Of a stretch of 64,000 bases of DNA, positions 55,419 to 63,576 are shown one piece after another. Within the stretch, counting starts at the first letter, position 1. Each line of letters starts with the position of its first letter. The DNA is from an uncultured Flavobacteriaceae bacterium (GTDB taxonomy: Bacteria > Bacteroidota > Bacteroidia > Flavobacteriales > Flavobacteriaceae), in contig CANNCA010000004.1 in the NCBI GenBank assembly GCA_947503005.1, positions 62,001 through 126,000 of the forward strand, in the 5' to 3' direction. The position numbers were made by a program, and so were the translations under genes. The notes under the pieces were generated by a model, which had not been told where the DNA came from, made no database searches, and saw only the letters and a program-made list of their open reading frames with translations.

Positions 55419-57200
55419 ATGAATATTCAAAAGGTACTGGAAGCCCAAGTGAAAGAGGCGGTTTCTTCTTTGTTCGCCGTGGAATTACCCCAAGTGGAAT
55501 TTCAACCTACCCGAAAAGATTTCGAAGGTGATGTTACTGTGGTGGTCTTTCCGATGTTGCGATTGGTGAAAGGCAATCCCGTGCAAATTGGGGAGAAGAT
55601 CGGTGCTTTTTTGAAGGAAAACGTTGAAGCCGTTTCCGGATTCAACGTGGTCAAGGGCTTTTTGAATATAGTACTAAAAGATGACTATTATCTCGTCTTC
55701 TTCAATGAGATAAAGGGTGATACTACATTCGGAATGGGAACCGAAACCAAAGATGCAGTAATGGTTGAATATTCGTCTCCAAACACCAATAAACCACTGC
55801 ATTTGGGTCACATTCGAAATAACCTTTTGGGCTATTCAGTTGCGGAGATTTTAAAAGCTTCAGGAAAGAAAGTATACAAAACACAGATTATCAATGATCG
55901 TGGGATCCATATTTGTAAAAGCATGTTGGCTTGGCAACGGTATGGTAATGGTGCAACACCTGAAAGCACGGGTTTGAAAGGGGATAAATTGGTTGGTAAC
56001 TACTATGTTGAGTTCAACAATGCTTATAAAGCTGAAATAGACCAAATGATTGCCAATGGAACTGATTCAAAAGTAGCCGAAAAGGAAGCCCCTATTTTAT
56101 TGGAAGCCCAGCAAATGCTTAAAAAGTGGGAAGCAGGCGACGAAGAAGTTGTTTCCCTCTGGAAAAAAATGAACGGCTGGGTATACGAAGGCTTTGACGT
56201 CACTTACAGAAACCTTGGTGTTAATTTTGATAAACTATACTATGAAAGTAATACCTATCTGCTGGGAAAAGAATTTGTACAAGAAGGTTTGGACAATGAT
56301 GTTTTCTTCCAAAAAGAGGATGGTAGCGTCTGGATAGATCTTACGGATGAAGGCCTAGACGAAAAAATAGTCTTACGTTCCGATGGTACGGCTGTTTATA
56401 TGACACAAGATATTGGTACTGCAATTCAACGTGTAAAAGATTATCCTGATATCAACGGCATGGTATATACCGTTGGTAACGAGCAGGATTATCATTTCAA
56501 AGTGTTGTTCTTGATACTTAAGAAATTAGGATTTTCTTGGGCCGAGCACCTACATCATTTGAGTTATGGAATGGTTGATTTACCAAGTGGTAAAATGAAA
56601 AGTCGTGAGGGTACGGTGGTTGATGCGGACGAGTTAATGCAGGAAATGACAAATACGGCGGCATCGATTTCAGAAGAATTAGGAAAGTTGGAAGACTATT
56701 CGGAAAACGAAAAGCAAGGACTGTACAAAATGATTGGCTTGGGTGCCTTGAAATACTACATCCTAAAAGTAGACCCAAAAAAGCGAATTTTGTTCAACCC
56801 TGAGGAGTCGGTAGATTTTCAAGGGAATACAGGTCCGTTTATTCAGTACACCTATGCACGAATTCAATCAATTTTAAGAAAAGCTGAAACTTTGAACTTA
56901 GACCAGTCCGGTTCTGAAAAATTGACAAGGCTTCACCCAAAAGAGAAAGAACTCATTAAGCAACTACAGCTCTTTCCTGTTACTATTCAACTGGCTGCGG
57001 AGAATTATAGTCCCGCTTTGATTGCAAACTATATCTACGATCTGGTCAAGGAATTTAACTCCTTCTATCAACAGGTTTCTATTCTTGGCGAAATTGACGA
57101 ACCAAAAAAAGTACTTCGGGTACAACTCTCCAAAAAAGTGGGTGAAGTGATTCAATCTGGGTTTAAGCTTCTTGGTATTGAGGTGCCAGAGCGTATGTAA
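55419..57200 (+). CDS. argS: Arginine--tRNA ligase
   Basis: A 593-residue class I synthetase. The N-terminal Add-1 domain (about 1-110) recognises the tRNA D-loop; the catalytic core has EYSSPNTNKPLHLGHIRNNL with HLGH as the HIGH motif, and SYGMVDLPSGKMKSREGTVV replacing KMSKS, as in most ArgS. YTYARIQSILRKAE and the C-terminal anticodon-binding helices (LIANYIYDLVKEFNSFYQQ) complete it. Length is normal. It diverges from the VOC operon; downstream lies a decayed peptidase gene. Confidence 0.96.
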   Translation: MNIQKVLEAQVKEAVSSLFAVELPQVEFQPTRKDFEGDVTVVVFPMLRLVKGNPVQIGEKIGAFLKENVEAVSGFNVVKGFLNIVLKDDYYLVFFNEIKGDTTFGMGTETKDAVMVEYSSPNTNKPLHLGHIRNNLLGYSVAEILKASGKKVYKTQIINDRGIHICKSMLAWQRYGNGATPESTGLKGDKLVGNYYVEFNNAYKAEIDQMIANGTDSKVAEKEAPILLEAQQMLKKWEAGDEEVVSLWKKMNGWVYEGFDVTYRNLGVNFDKLYYESNTYLLGKEFVQEGLDNDVFFQKEDGSVWIDLTDEGLDEKIVLRSDGTAVYMTQDIGTAIQRVKDYPDINGMVYTVGNEQDYHFKVLFLILKKLGFSWAEHLHHLSYGMVDLPSGKMKSREGTVVDADELMQEMTNTAASISEELGKLEDYSENEKQGLYKMIGLGALKYYILKVDPKKRILFNPEESVDFQGNTGPFIQYTYARIQSILRKAETLNLDQSGSEKLTRLHPKEKELIKQLQLFPVTIQLAAENYSPALIANYIYDLVKEFNSFYQQVSILGEIDEPKKVLRVQLSKKVGEVIQSGFKLLGIEVPERM

Positions 57201-57275
57201 TTCCAAATAGGCTCGTTTAGACATACAATTTTATTCTGCTAAATAGTTTAAATGCTATTTTCACGACCCAGAACT

Positions 57276-58074
57276 TAGCAGTACTGGCAGCAATCTTCAT
57301 TGTTCGTCAATTGCTATACATTTTGCACTACGCAATTGGGTTGAACCAAATTAACCCCGTTTATTAAGCTTAAGCCTCATACCTCCTGGAAAGAAAAGGT
57401 TTTGGCCGAAAACTTCCCGATGTATAATCGTTTTTCCAAAAAGTATAGAGAAAAATGTAACCAACTTATTTCTTGGGTCACAAGTAGGAAAAAATTCGTT
57501 ATTTATGGAGACACTACTAAACGCGAAGAGCTGAAATTGGTGTTAAGCGGTGCTCTGGTATTCATGACATTAGGGCTACGAAATTATAGAATGATGCACT
57601 CACTACTGTGTGTCATAATCTATCCATCGTAATTCTATTAGCTTATCAGATGTAGACACCTTTAGGGGAGAACAACCCACATTTCAAAACAATACTATTT
57701 TCAGCGGATAAAATATGGGAGGGTTTTGCAATTTCAGATGACAATATCAATCTTGCATTCATGAATTCGCGCACGCCTTAAGTTTTGATATGCTTAAAAA
57801 AGGCTCATGGAGGGCACGGCGTTTCCAAGTTGGAATTCGTCAGATCCGGAAATTATTTGAAAAGGAAGATTTTAAAACAAAATTAATTTACTCACATTAC
57901 TTTCGTGAACATGGAATGACCAATTTACAGGAGTTTTTTTCGGTGGCTGGTGAAAACTATTTTGAGACCGCTTCCTTATTTCATCAGGATTTTCCTGAAC
58001 TGTTCCATATTTTACAGCGTATGTTAAATTTTGACTCTGAGATTTCGTGCCCATTCAGGCCTCCAGTCGATTAG
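57276..58074 (+). pseudogene. Decayed M90 (MtfA-like) zinc peptidase gene
   Basis: Fragments in different frames read in order as one M90-family peptidase. A hydrophobic stretch (57280-57350 region, AVLAAIFIVRQLLYIL) is followed in frame with 57402 by NFPMYNRFSKKYREKCNQLI and TLGLRNYRMM...IIYPS, stopped by TAA at 57630-57632. A second frame contains a TAG at 57653-57655, then NNPHFKTILFSADKIWEGFA and SDDNINLA. A base missing near 57758 shifts into the third frame, which gives the zinc motif HEFAHALSFDM (from 57760), then LQEFFSVAGENYFE and DFPELFHILQRMLNFD to the stop at 58074. At least two stops and two frameshifts make an intact product impossible. The intact relatives are soluble or membrane-tethered aminopeptidase-like proteins. 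Confidence 0.8.
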
Positions 58075-58148
58075 TTCGTTTTTTATAAGCTGATAATATC
58101 AGAAAAACCGTTCTTAACTGTTGCCATAACTCATAAAAAACTAAATTA

Positions 58149-58174
58149 AAAAAGACCGCCTAAGCGGTCTTTTT
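58149..58174 (-). terminator. Terminator of the proteorhodopsin gene
   Basis: AAAAAGACCGC (58149-58159) and GCGGTCTTTTT (58164-58174) form a perfect 11-base stem with a CTAA loop, and the minus-strand arm ends in T. It is 42 bases after the rhodopsin stop. Confidence 0.85.
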
Positions 58175-58215
58175 CATAGCAACCAAAATATAATCAACCA
58201 ATCAAAACAAAGTTA

Positions 58216-58959
58216 CTATACTTTTATGGTTTCATTTTTTGAAGTAGCGATAACTGCTAAGTTATAAACAACAAGACCGAAACCGATTTTGTTGATAGCA
58301 TCACCAATATTGTATACTACATCAAGATTTAGACCTCCGAAAACGCCCTCGTACCAGCCTGGAGTCCCTGCCATGTAACCTATAGGATAAATAGCCCAAC
58401 CTACTAAAACAAACCAACACAATGTTTTATGAGCTGATAGTACAGCACCACCGGCAGCTACCGCAAGTTTTTTGGCTTGACCTAACCAAATATCATATAC
58501 GATTATAAAGTAAGCAGCTCCTGAAATAGCCCCCCATAAGGCAGCATTGTCCCTGTTCAACGTTTCACCGATATAGCCGGTTACTAGCATGATTACCGAA
58601 AGGATAATTAATCTCCACATCAGCGATTTTTTGGCTCCAGCCACTTTCAGTATTAGAAAGAACTCAACGCACATCAGCGGTACGGTAAGTACCCAATCTA
58701 CATATCTAAAAAATGTAGGTGACTCCCCTACGGTAGCCCAATAATCACGCATGTACCAGTAGTGTACTGCGGCTATAAAAGTTATTAATCCTGAAACTAG
58801 GATGGAGGTTCTCCATTTTTTGTCAAAGCTGTTCATTGACAAAAAGAAAAAGGCTGAAGCTGCCATCATGGCCATACATCCTACAAAAAAAGTAAACCCT
58901 ACGTAATCGTTTGCCAGCATTTTCGTGGCAAGAGAGATTGAGTGTAATAAATTAGTCAT
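58216..58959 (-). CDS. Proteorhodopsin, green-absorbing proton pump
   Basis: A 247-residue seven-helix retinal protein. Numbered here: His66 in VHYWYM pairs with the proton acceptor Asp88 in RYVDWVLTVPLM; Thr92 and the proton donor Glu99 complete the DTE motif of proton pumps; and the retinal Schiff-base Lys224 is in AINKIGFGLVVYN. The spectral-tuning position (L/Q105 of the original proteorhodopsin) is Met96, as in green-absorbing forms of Flavobacteriia. Short hydrophilic N-terminus; no fused domain. It exports protons in light and raises the proton motive force. blh is divergent with an 86-base spacer, supplying retinal. A clean terminator ends the gene. Confidence 0.97.
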   Translation of the reverse strand: MTNLLHSISLATKMLANDYVGFTFFVGCMAMMAASAFFFLSMNSFDKKWRTSILVSGLITFIAAVHYWYMRDYWATVGESPTFFRYVDWVLTVPLMCVEFFLILKVAGAKKSLMWRLIILSVIMLVTGYIGETLNRDNAALWGAISGAAYFIIVYDIWLGQAKKLAVAAGGAVLSAHKTLCWFVLVGWAIYPIGYMAGTPGWYEGVFGGLNLDVVYNIGDAINKIGFGLVVYNLAVIATSKNETIKV

Positions 58960-59002
58960 AACATTTTTTTTAATTAATTGTTTAAGTAAATTTACAAAAG
59001 AC

Positions 59003-59019
59003 TAAACAATATTTGTTTA
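59003..59019. promoter_or_regulatory. 17-bp palindrome between proteorhodopsin and blh
   Basis: TAAACAA-TAT-TTGTTTA has perfect 7-base arms in the divergent spacer (58960-59045). A further TTGTTTA lies at 58978-58984, in the same orientation as the right arm. Its location suits an operator shared by both genes; the region is AT-rich, so chance cannot be ruled out. Confidence 0.35.
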
Positions 59020-59045
59020 ATATTTTTATAAAATTTTTAAACAAA

Positions 59046-59972
59046 ATGAAAAAAAAAGATATCCAAATTGTCAATTTGAATAATTTTAGGGTGGTCGCGA
59101 CCTTTTTTTCGCTGTGGTTAGCCGTACAATTTCAAGAGTCTATAGAGAATCTATTCGCTTATATTCTTATTTTAACCTTTGGTATTCTACATGGAGCGAA
59201 TGATCTCAAATTGATTGAACGTTCCGAAGCAACGTTGACTTCAAGCAAGAGCTTTGTAAAGACATTGGCTTATTATGTGCTTTTTGTTTCCGTCAGCGCA
59301 GTCTTCTTCTTTTTTATTCCGACTTTCGCCTTGTTTTTGTTTATTCTTTTTAGTGGATATCATTTTGGAGAACAACATTGGAATACAAGAATCCCAACAA
59401 GCTCGATTTTAGGAAAGATATTCTTTTTTGTCTACGGATTATTCATTCTTAGCTTACTCTTTTATCTTCACGCTACCACGGTAACCGATATAATTGAAAA
59501 TATAACGGCATTGGTGCTTTCAGAATCAATATACCTTTACGGGGTTATTGGTTGTGGATTTTTGAGCCTCATAAGCCTTCTGTTTTTAACATTAAACAGT
59601 GAGAACTTAAAAGTTTTTTTCTTCAAAGAGCTATTTTACGTTGGAGTCTTTTTTGTAGTTTTCAGTACGGCGTCTTTATTATGGTCATTCGCCATCTACT
59701 TTGTATTATGGCATTCAATTCCGTCTTTAGCTGATCAAATAAATTTTCTATACGGCAGCTTGTCACAAAAAAACGTCAAAAAATACGTAACATCATCCTT
59801 TCCTTATTGGATTATATCGATTATCGGGCTCTGTTTACTTCTTTACCTTTTCAATGATGATTTGGAATCCTCACTTGCTTTCTTCTTCTCTTTCTTAGCT
59901 GCGATAACTTTCCCCCATGTGTTGGTAATCGATAGAATAAACAATCCTCCTAAAACTTCACCCGAAAACTGA
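59046..59972 (+). CDS. blh: Brp/Blh family beta-carotene 15,15'-dioxygenase
   Basis: A 308-residue integral membrane enzyme that cleaves beta-carotene into two retinal molecules. It is read from the ATG at 59046; a TTG 33 bases upstream lies in the palindrome and is not used. Iron-binding His residues are visible in the family motifs GILHGANDLKLI, GYHFGEQHW, WHSIPSLADQ and FPHVLVIDR, spread over about eight hydrophobic helices. It is divergent from the proteorhodopsin gene and so supplies its chromophore; carotenoid biosynthesis genes are not in this window. The last 23 bases overlap the end of the convergent TonB-receptor gene. Confidence 0.94.
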   Translation: MKKKDIQIVNLNNFRVVATFFSLWLAVQFQESIENLFAYILILTFGILHGANDLKLIERSEATLTSSKSFVKTLAYYVLFVSVSAVFFFFIPTFALFLFILFSGYHFGEQHWNTRIPTSSILGKIFFFVYGLFILSLLFYLHATTVTDIIENITALVLSESIYLYGVIGCGFLSLISLLFLTLNSENLKVFFFKELFYVGVFFVVFSTASLLWSFAIYFVLWHSIPSLADQINFLYGSLSQKNVKKYVTSSFPYWIISIIGLCLLLYLFNDDLESSLAFFFSFLAAITFPHVLVIDRINNPPKTSPEN

Positions 59973-62553
59973 AATTGGGTGTGATACCTAAAGAAGTGCT
60001 TTCTACGGTTTCGAGTAAATCGTTATCATCCAACCGATAAAATATGTTCAAGACATTCTTTCTATTGGTAAAGTTCAGAACGGATGCACCTACCGAAGCT
60101 TTGACATTTCCTCCCATGTCAAAATCATAAATCACCGAAGCATCTGCTCTCAAATATTCCGGTAAACGACTAGTATTGGGTTCATTGTAAATAATTTCCG
60201 GTGGAAAAATGTTATTGTCAACCGGAGTATCTGCAATCGGTTCTGTAAACGGTCGTCCGGAACGATAGTTCAATCCCAAACCAAACCTTAGGAAATTCAT
60301 GGTCAACGTTCCCGCCAAGGTTGCTGAGTGGCGTATATCAAGATTATTGGGAAAATTTGGCGGGTCGACGGTCTCAAAAGTATAAGTATTGACATTGTAG
60401 GCGTAACTGGCCCAAACGCTGTAGTCATTGGTTTTTCGATTTACCAGAAACTCAATTCCCTTCACATCGTATTTTCCTATTTCTCCGTTAAATTGATTTT
60501 GATTCTGAAAACCCTGGGTCGAGGTGCTGATATCGTTCACTTCTTTATAAAATCCTTCAAGGCCAATGTAAAGATTCCTAGAGTCATAGTTAAGTCCAAA
60601 AGAACCCTGTTTGCTGCGGGTAATCGGTAAATCTCTTCCATTGGAAACAATCCACCTGCGTTTTTCGATACCCAAAAAATTCTGTTCTAAATCAACGATT
60701 TGATTGGTGGACTGACTTTTAAATTCCCCTAGAAAAATTGCTTTTAGTTTTGGGGTAATCGCGTAATTCAGACTTAGACGTGGTTCAAGAATAAATTCCT
60801 GAAAATTGCCCGGACCAAGGCGTGGTTCAACAGTAACTTCCTCAACACTACCTGGATTTTCCAAATAGTTCAATCGTAAACCGCCTCGAGCAAATAGCCT
60901 TTCATCCGAAGATTGATAAACCAATTCAGAGAAAAGTGAACTGGTATTCACAATATCGATAATATCGCTTTTAAATTGTGGTTCACTCACATCGGTGATG
61001 TTTGTAATAGCTGTTTGATTTAGCTGATAACCGCTAAGCCACTGGAAGCCATCATTTAGTTTGTAGTTTACCGATAGTTTGGCCGAGGTCTCAATGACCT
61101 CGTTATTTTGATTCAGTACTTGTTCATCTAGGTCGCCTCTTTTTGAAACATTTCGGGCATTTAGATCGTAACGTGTATAGTAGGCGTTGACTGTGGTCGA
61201 AAACCGGTCATTCCATTTGCTGTCGAGAGAAGCACCAAAAGAAGTGTTAGTTTGATCCAGGGCACTTGTTGTCCATCGATTCTGTTCGGGTTGACGTTCG
61301 GTATAGTCCAGAAGATTATTGATATTGATAAAACTCATTCTGAACTTATGGTCCTCATTGATGTCATATAAAATTTTCCCTGTAAAATCATAAAAATAAA
61401 ATCGGTCATCTCGGTCTATGAGGGTCGTTTCGGTGGTACCGCCGACCACTTTGTTGCTGTTGAAAGCTCTATTAAAAAATGTATCGAACGTGGGAGTATT
61501 TAAAAAATCGGTCATTGAACGTCTTGCAGAGAATTGAAATGCAAGTCTATCGCCAACTGATAGCTGCCCGTAGAAATCACCGCTTATCAGGTTGAATCCT
61601 GCTCCACCGTAGAAATCGGTTTCTATTTTATCTTTGGTTCGCATATCGATAACTCCGCTTACCCCATCACCATACGTCGCACTGGTTCCATTCTTAATCA
61701 GTGTTACCTTTTTAGTCAAATAAGGATTAAAAGCCGATATCAAACCAAAAAAGTGTCCGGATTGGTACATTTTAATACCATCCCAAAGAATTAGGTTTTG
61801 ATCGTTACTACCTCCTCGTATATTGATGTCAGAGACCGTTTCATCAACGCTTTTGATGCCCGGTAGGGCTTGAACGGTTTGCAAGATATCAGGCTCGCTC
61901 AATCCTGGTAGAATACCGAACTCTTCGGCATTCAATTCGATACTCGCATCCAATTGTTTCACCAAACCTTTGGTCAAGAATTCATAAACGACGACTTCTT
62001 CCAGTTGTTGGTAGAACTGTGCCAATAAAAGGGTGGCACAGGGAGTGGATGCCAATAGTTCTTCAGCATCAACGAATAAGGTTTTGTAACCCATATGCCT
62101 TATTTGCAATTTGGCATTTCTTGGAATGTTATTTAATGAGAAGCTACCATCAAAGTCAGTAATAATAGCAAGTTCAGTGCCCAATACTTCTACCGTGGCA
62201 CCTGTGACGGTGTTCTGTTGGAAATTGTCTAAAACAATACCACAAAGGTCAACAGTTGTACTTTTGGTGAGGGCATAGTACCGATCGTCCAACTTCTGGA
62301 TTTTTATTTGTGTCTTGGTCTGTATATAATCTAATACCTCTTGAAGAGTTGATGTGTTGGGAGTAGTAATCTCAACCGAACGTACGTCATCATCAACATA
62401 TGAAAACTTAACGTCGAATTTAGTTTCGAGCTCTTTAAGGTATGATATGAGGTAGGTTGTTTTTGCCGATTCTTGGGCCTTCATAGCGTGAAGGGCGAAT
62501 AAAAGAAGCAAGCCAAAAACAAAAACAACAAGTTTATTCCGCTTTTTCGGCAT
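59950..62553 (-). CDS. TonB-dependent receptor with STN and carboxypeptidase-like domains
   Basis: An 867-residue outer-membrane transducer-type receptor. Signal peptide about 1-27 (ends MKAQ); STN signalling domain about 35-95 (ISYLKELETKFDVKFSYVDD, LQEVLDYIQTKTQIKIQKLD); carboxypeptidase-regulatory domain about 103-185 (LCGIVLDNFQQNTVTGATVE); plug about 200-320 (LPGLSEPDILQTVQALPGIK, SDINIRGGSNDQNLILWDGI, GVSGVIDMRTKD); then the barrel. The STN domain interacts with the FecR anti-sigma encoded just upstream, so import is coupled to gene control. Ligand unknown. The start overlaps the FecR stop by 20 bases. Confidence 0.93.
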   Translation of the reverse strand: MPKKRNKLVVFVFGLLLLFALHAMKAQESAKTTYLISYLKELETKFDVKFSYVDDDVRSVEITTPNTSTLQEVLDYIQTKTQIKIQKLDDRYYALTKSTTVDLCGIVLDNFQQNTVTGATVEVLGTELAIITDFDGSFSLNNIPRNAKLQIRHMGYKTLFVDAEELLASTPCATLLLAQFYQQLEEVVVYEFLTKGLVKQLDASIELNAEEFGILPGLSEPDILQTVQALPGIKSVDETVSDINIRGGSNDQNLILWDGIKMYQSGHFFGLISAFNPYLTKKVTLIKNGTSATYGDGVSGVIDMRTKDKIETDFYGGAGFNLISGDFYGQLSVGDRLAFQFSARRSMTDFLNTPTFDTFFNRAFNSNKVVGGTTETTLIDRDDRFYFYDFTGKILYDINEDHKFRMSFININNLLDYTERQPEQNRWTTSALDQTNTSFGASLDSKWNDRFSTTVNAYYTRYDLNARNVSKRGDLDEQVLNQNNEVIETSAKLSVNYKLNDGFQWLSGYQLNQTAITNITDVSEPQFKSDIIDIVNTSSLFSELVYQSSDERLFARGGLRLNYLENPGSVEEVTVEPRLGPGNFQEFILEPRLSLNYAITPKLKAIFLGEFKSQSTNQIVDLEQNFLGIEKRRWIVSNGRDLPITRSKQGSFGLNYDSRNLYIGLEGFYKEVNDISTSTQGFQNQNQFNGEIGKYDVKGIEFLVNRKTNDYSVWASYAYNVNTYTFETVDPPNFPNNLDIRHSATLAGTLTMNFLRFGLGLNYRSGRPFTEPIADTPVDNNIFPPEIIYNEPNTSRLPEYLRADASVIYDFDMGGNVKASVGASVLNFTNRKNVLNIFYRLDDNDLLETVESTSLGITPNFSFRVKF

Positions 62554-63445
62554 AGAAGAGCACTTTATCGCCCTCTAATTTAAACTTTATTTGTGAAGGC
62601 ATGCTTATACTCTTCAACGCTAAATTAGTATCCGTATTGCTGAACGAACCAGTATAAAGTTGTGCTGTATTTACATGCTCCGTCTCAACGGTAATATTGT
62701 GTTGTCTTTCAAATTCTTGAAGTACATATTTTAAGGGAATACTTTCAAAAGTACTTTCGGCGTTCATCCATGAAGGCTGCGAGCCATTGGATTCGAGCTC
62801 ATCTCGAATTTCGCCATTGATCGCTAAAAAGGAACTTCCTGCGGGTAATTTGGTTTCTTTTCCATCAAAAGTCACACTAACCAATCCTTCAAAGCAGGTG
62901 ACCTCAAAAAATCCTTTGCGATTTTCGACATTAAACTGTGTTCCTAAAACAGCAACTGTTCCCGCATCTGTGGCAACAGTAAAACGTTTGCCTTTGGCAA
63001 CTTTGAAAAAGGCCTCGCCATAAAGGTTGACATTACGTTCTTTATCCCACTTCTTTTCACTGTACGAAAGTCGAGAATCCGCATTAAGAACAACTTCAGA
63101 GTTATCCGGTAAGACAACTTCTCTATTCTCGGCATATTGGGTCGAAACTTTTTCATCTAGGCTATTCAAATAGAAGTAGGAGCCAAGCACCAAAAAGGCG
63201 GCCACTGCTGCAACTTTCATGAATTTCTTAAATGGATTGAGCTGTACCACTTTAGTTTCCTGAAGCGTACGCCTATTATTAACTGCCATTAAAACCTCGT
63301 CAGCATTGAATTCTGGTGCTTCCAAAGTGTTGGAAACATCAAGAATCCTCTGATACGAAGCATACTCGTCGGATTTTTTAAATTCCGTAAGTTCTGCCTC
63401 AGAGAGTTCGTTATTCAGCCATTTCGCCAAGTAATTTTCTTGCAT
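62534..63445 (-). CDS. FecR family anti-sigma factor
   Basis: A 303-residue membrane regulator. The cytoplasmic N-terminus (about 1-70) binds the sigma factor, KFMKVAAVAAFLVLGSYFYL (about 73-92) is the single membrane helix, the periplasmic FecR domain (about 105-205) includes VLPDNSEVVLNADSRLSY, LYGEAFFKVAKGKRFTVATD and VAVLGTQFNVENR, and the C-terminal DUF4974/STN-like part (about 235-303) has PLKYVLQEFERQHNITVET. It receives the signal from the STN domain of the receptor. It lies 131 bases after the sigma gene and overlaps the receptor gene by 20 bases. Confidence 0.95.
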   Translation of the reverse strand: MQENYLAKWLNNELSEAELTEFKKSDEYASYQRILDVSNTLEAPEFNADEVLMAVNNRRTLQETKVVQLNPFKKFMKVAAVAAFLVLGSYFYLNSLDEKVSTQYAENREVVLPDNSEVVLNADSRLSYSEKKWDKERNVNLYGEAFFKVAKGKRFTVATDAGTVAVLGTQFNVENRKGFFEVTCFEGLVSVTFDGKETKLPAGSSFLAINGEIRDELESNGSQPSWMNAESTFESIPLKYVLQEFERQHNITVETEHVNTAQLYTGSFSNTDTNLALKSISMPSQIKFKLEGDKVLFYAEKAE

Positions 63446-63576
63446 GATTTCTAGACTTTACAATTTAATAACACTTAAGGGACTAAAAACCCTACCTGAT
63501 AGCGTTTTAAGTGTAGAATATTAAGTAGTATGGTGTTTACACAAAAAGTATAATCTCATAACTGAACACTTAACAC

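Noticed and set aside
57402-58074. Two separate small genes (57402-57632 and 57790-58074)
   Set aside because: Both match successive parts of one M90 peptidase, so they are fragments of a pseudogene rather than independent genes.
59013-59045. TTG at 59013 as the blh start
   Set aside because: It lies within the intergenic palindrome; the ATG at 59046 leads directly into the conserved protein.
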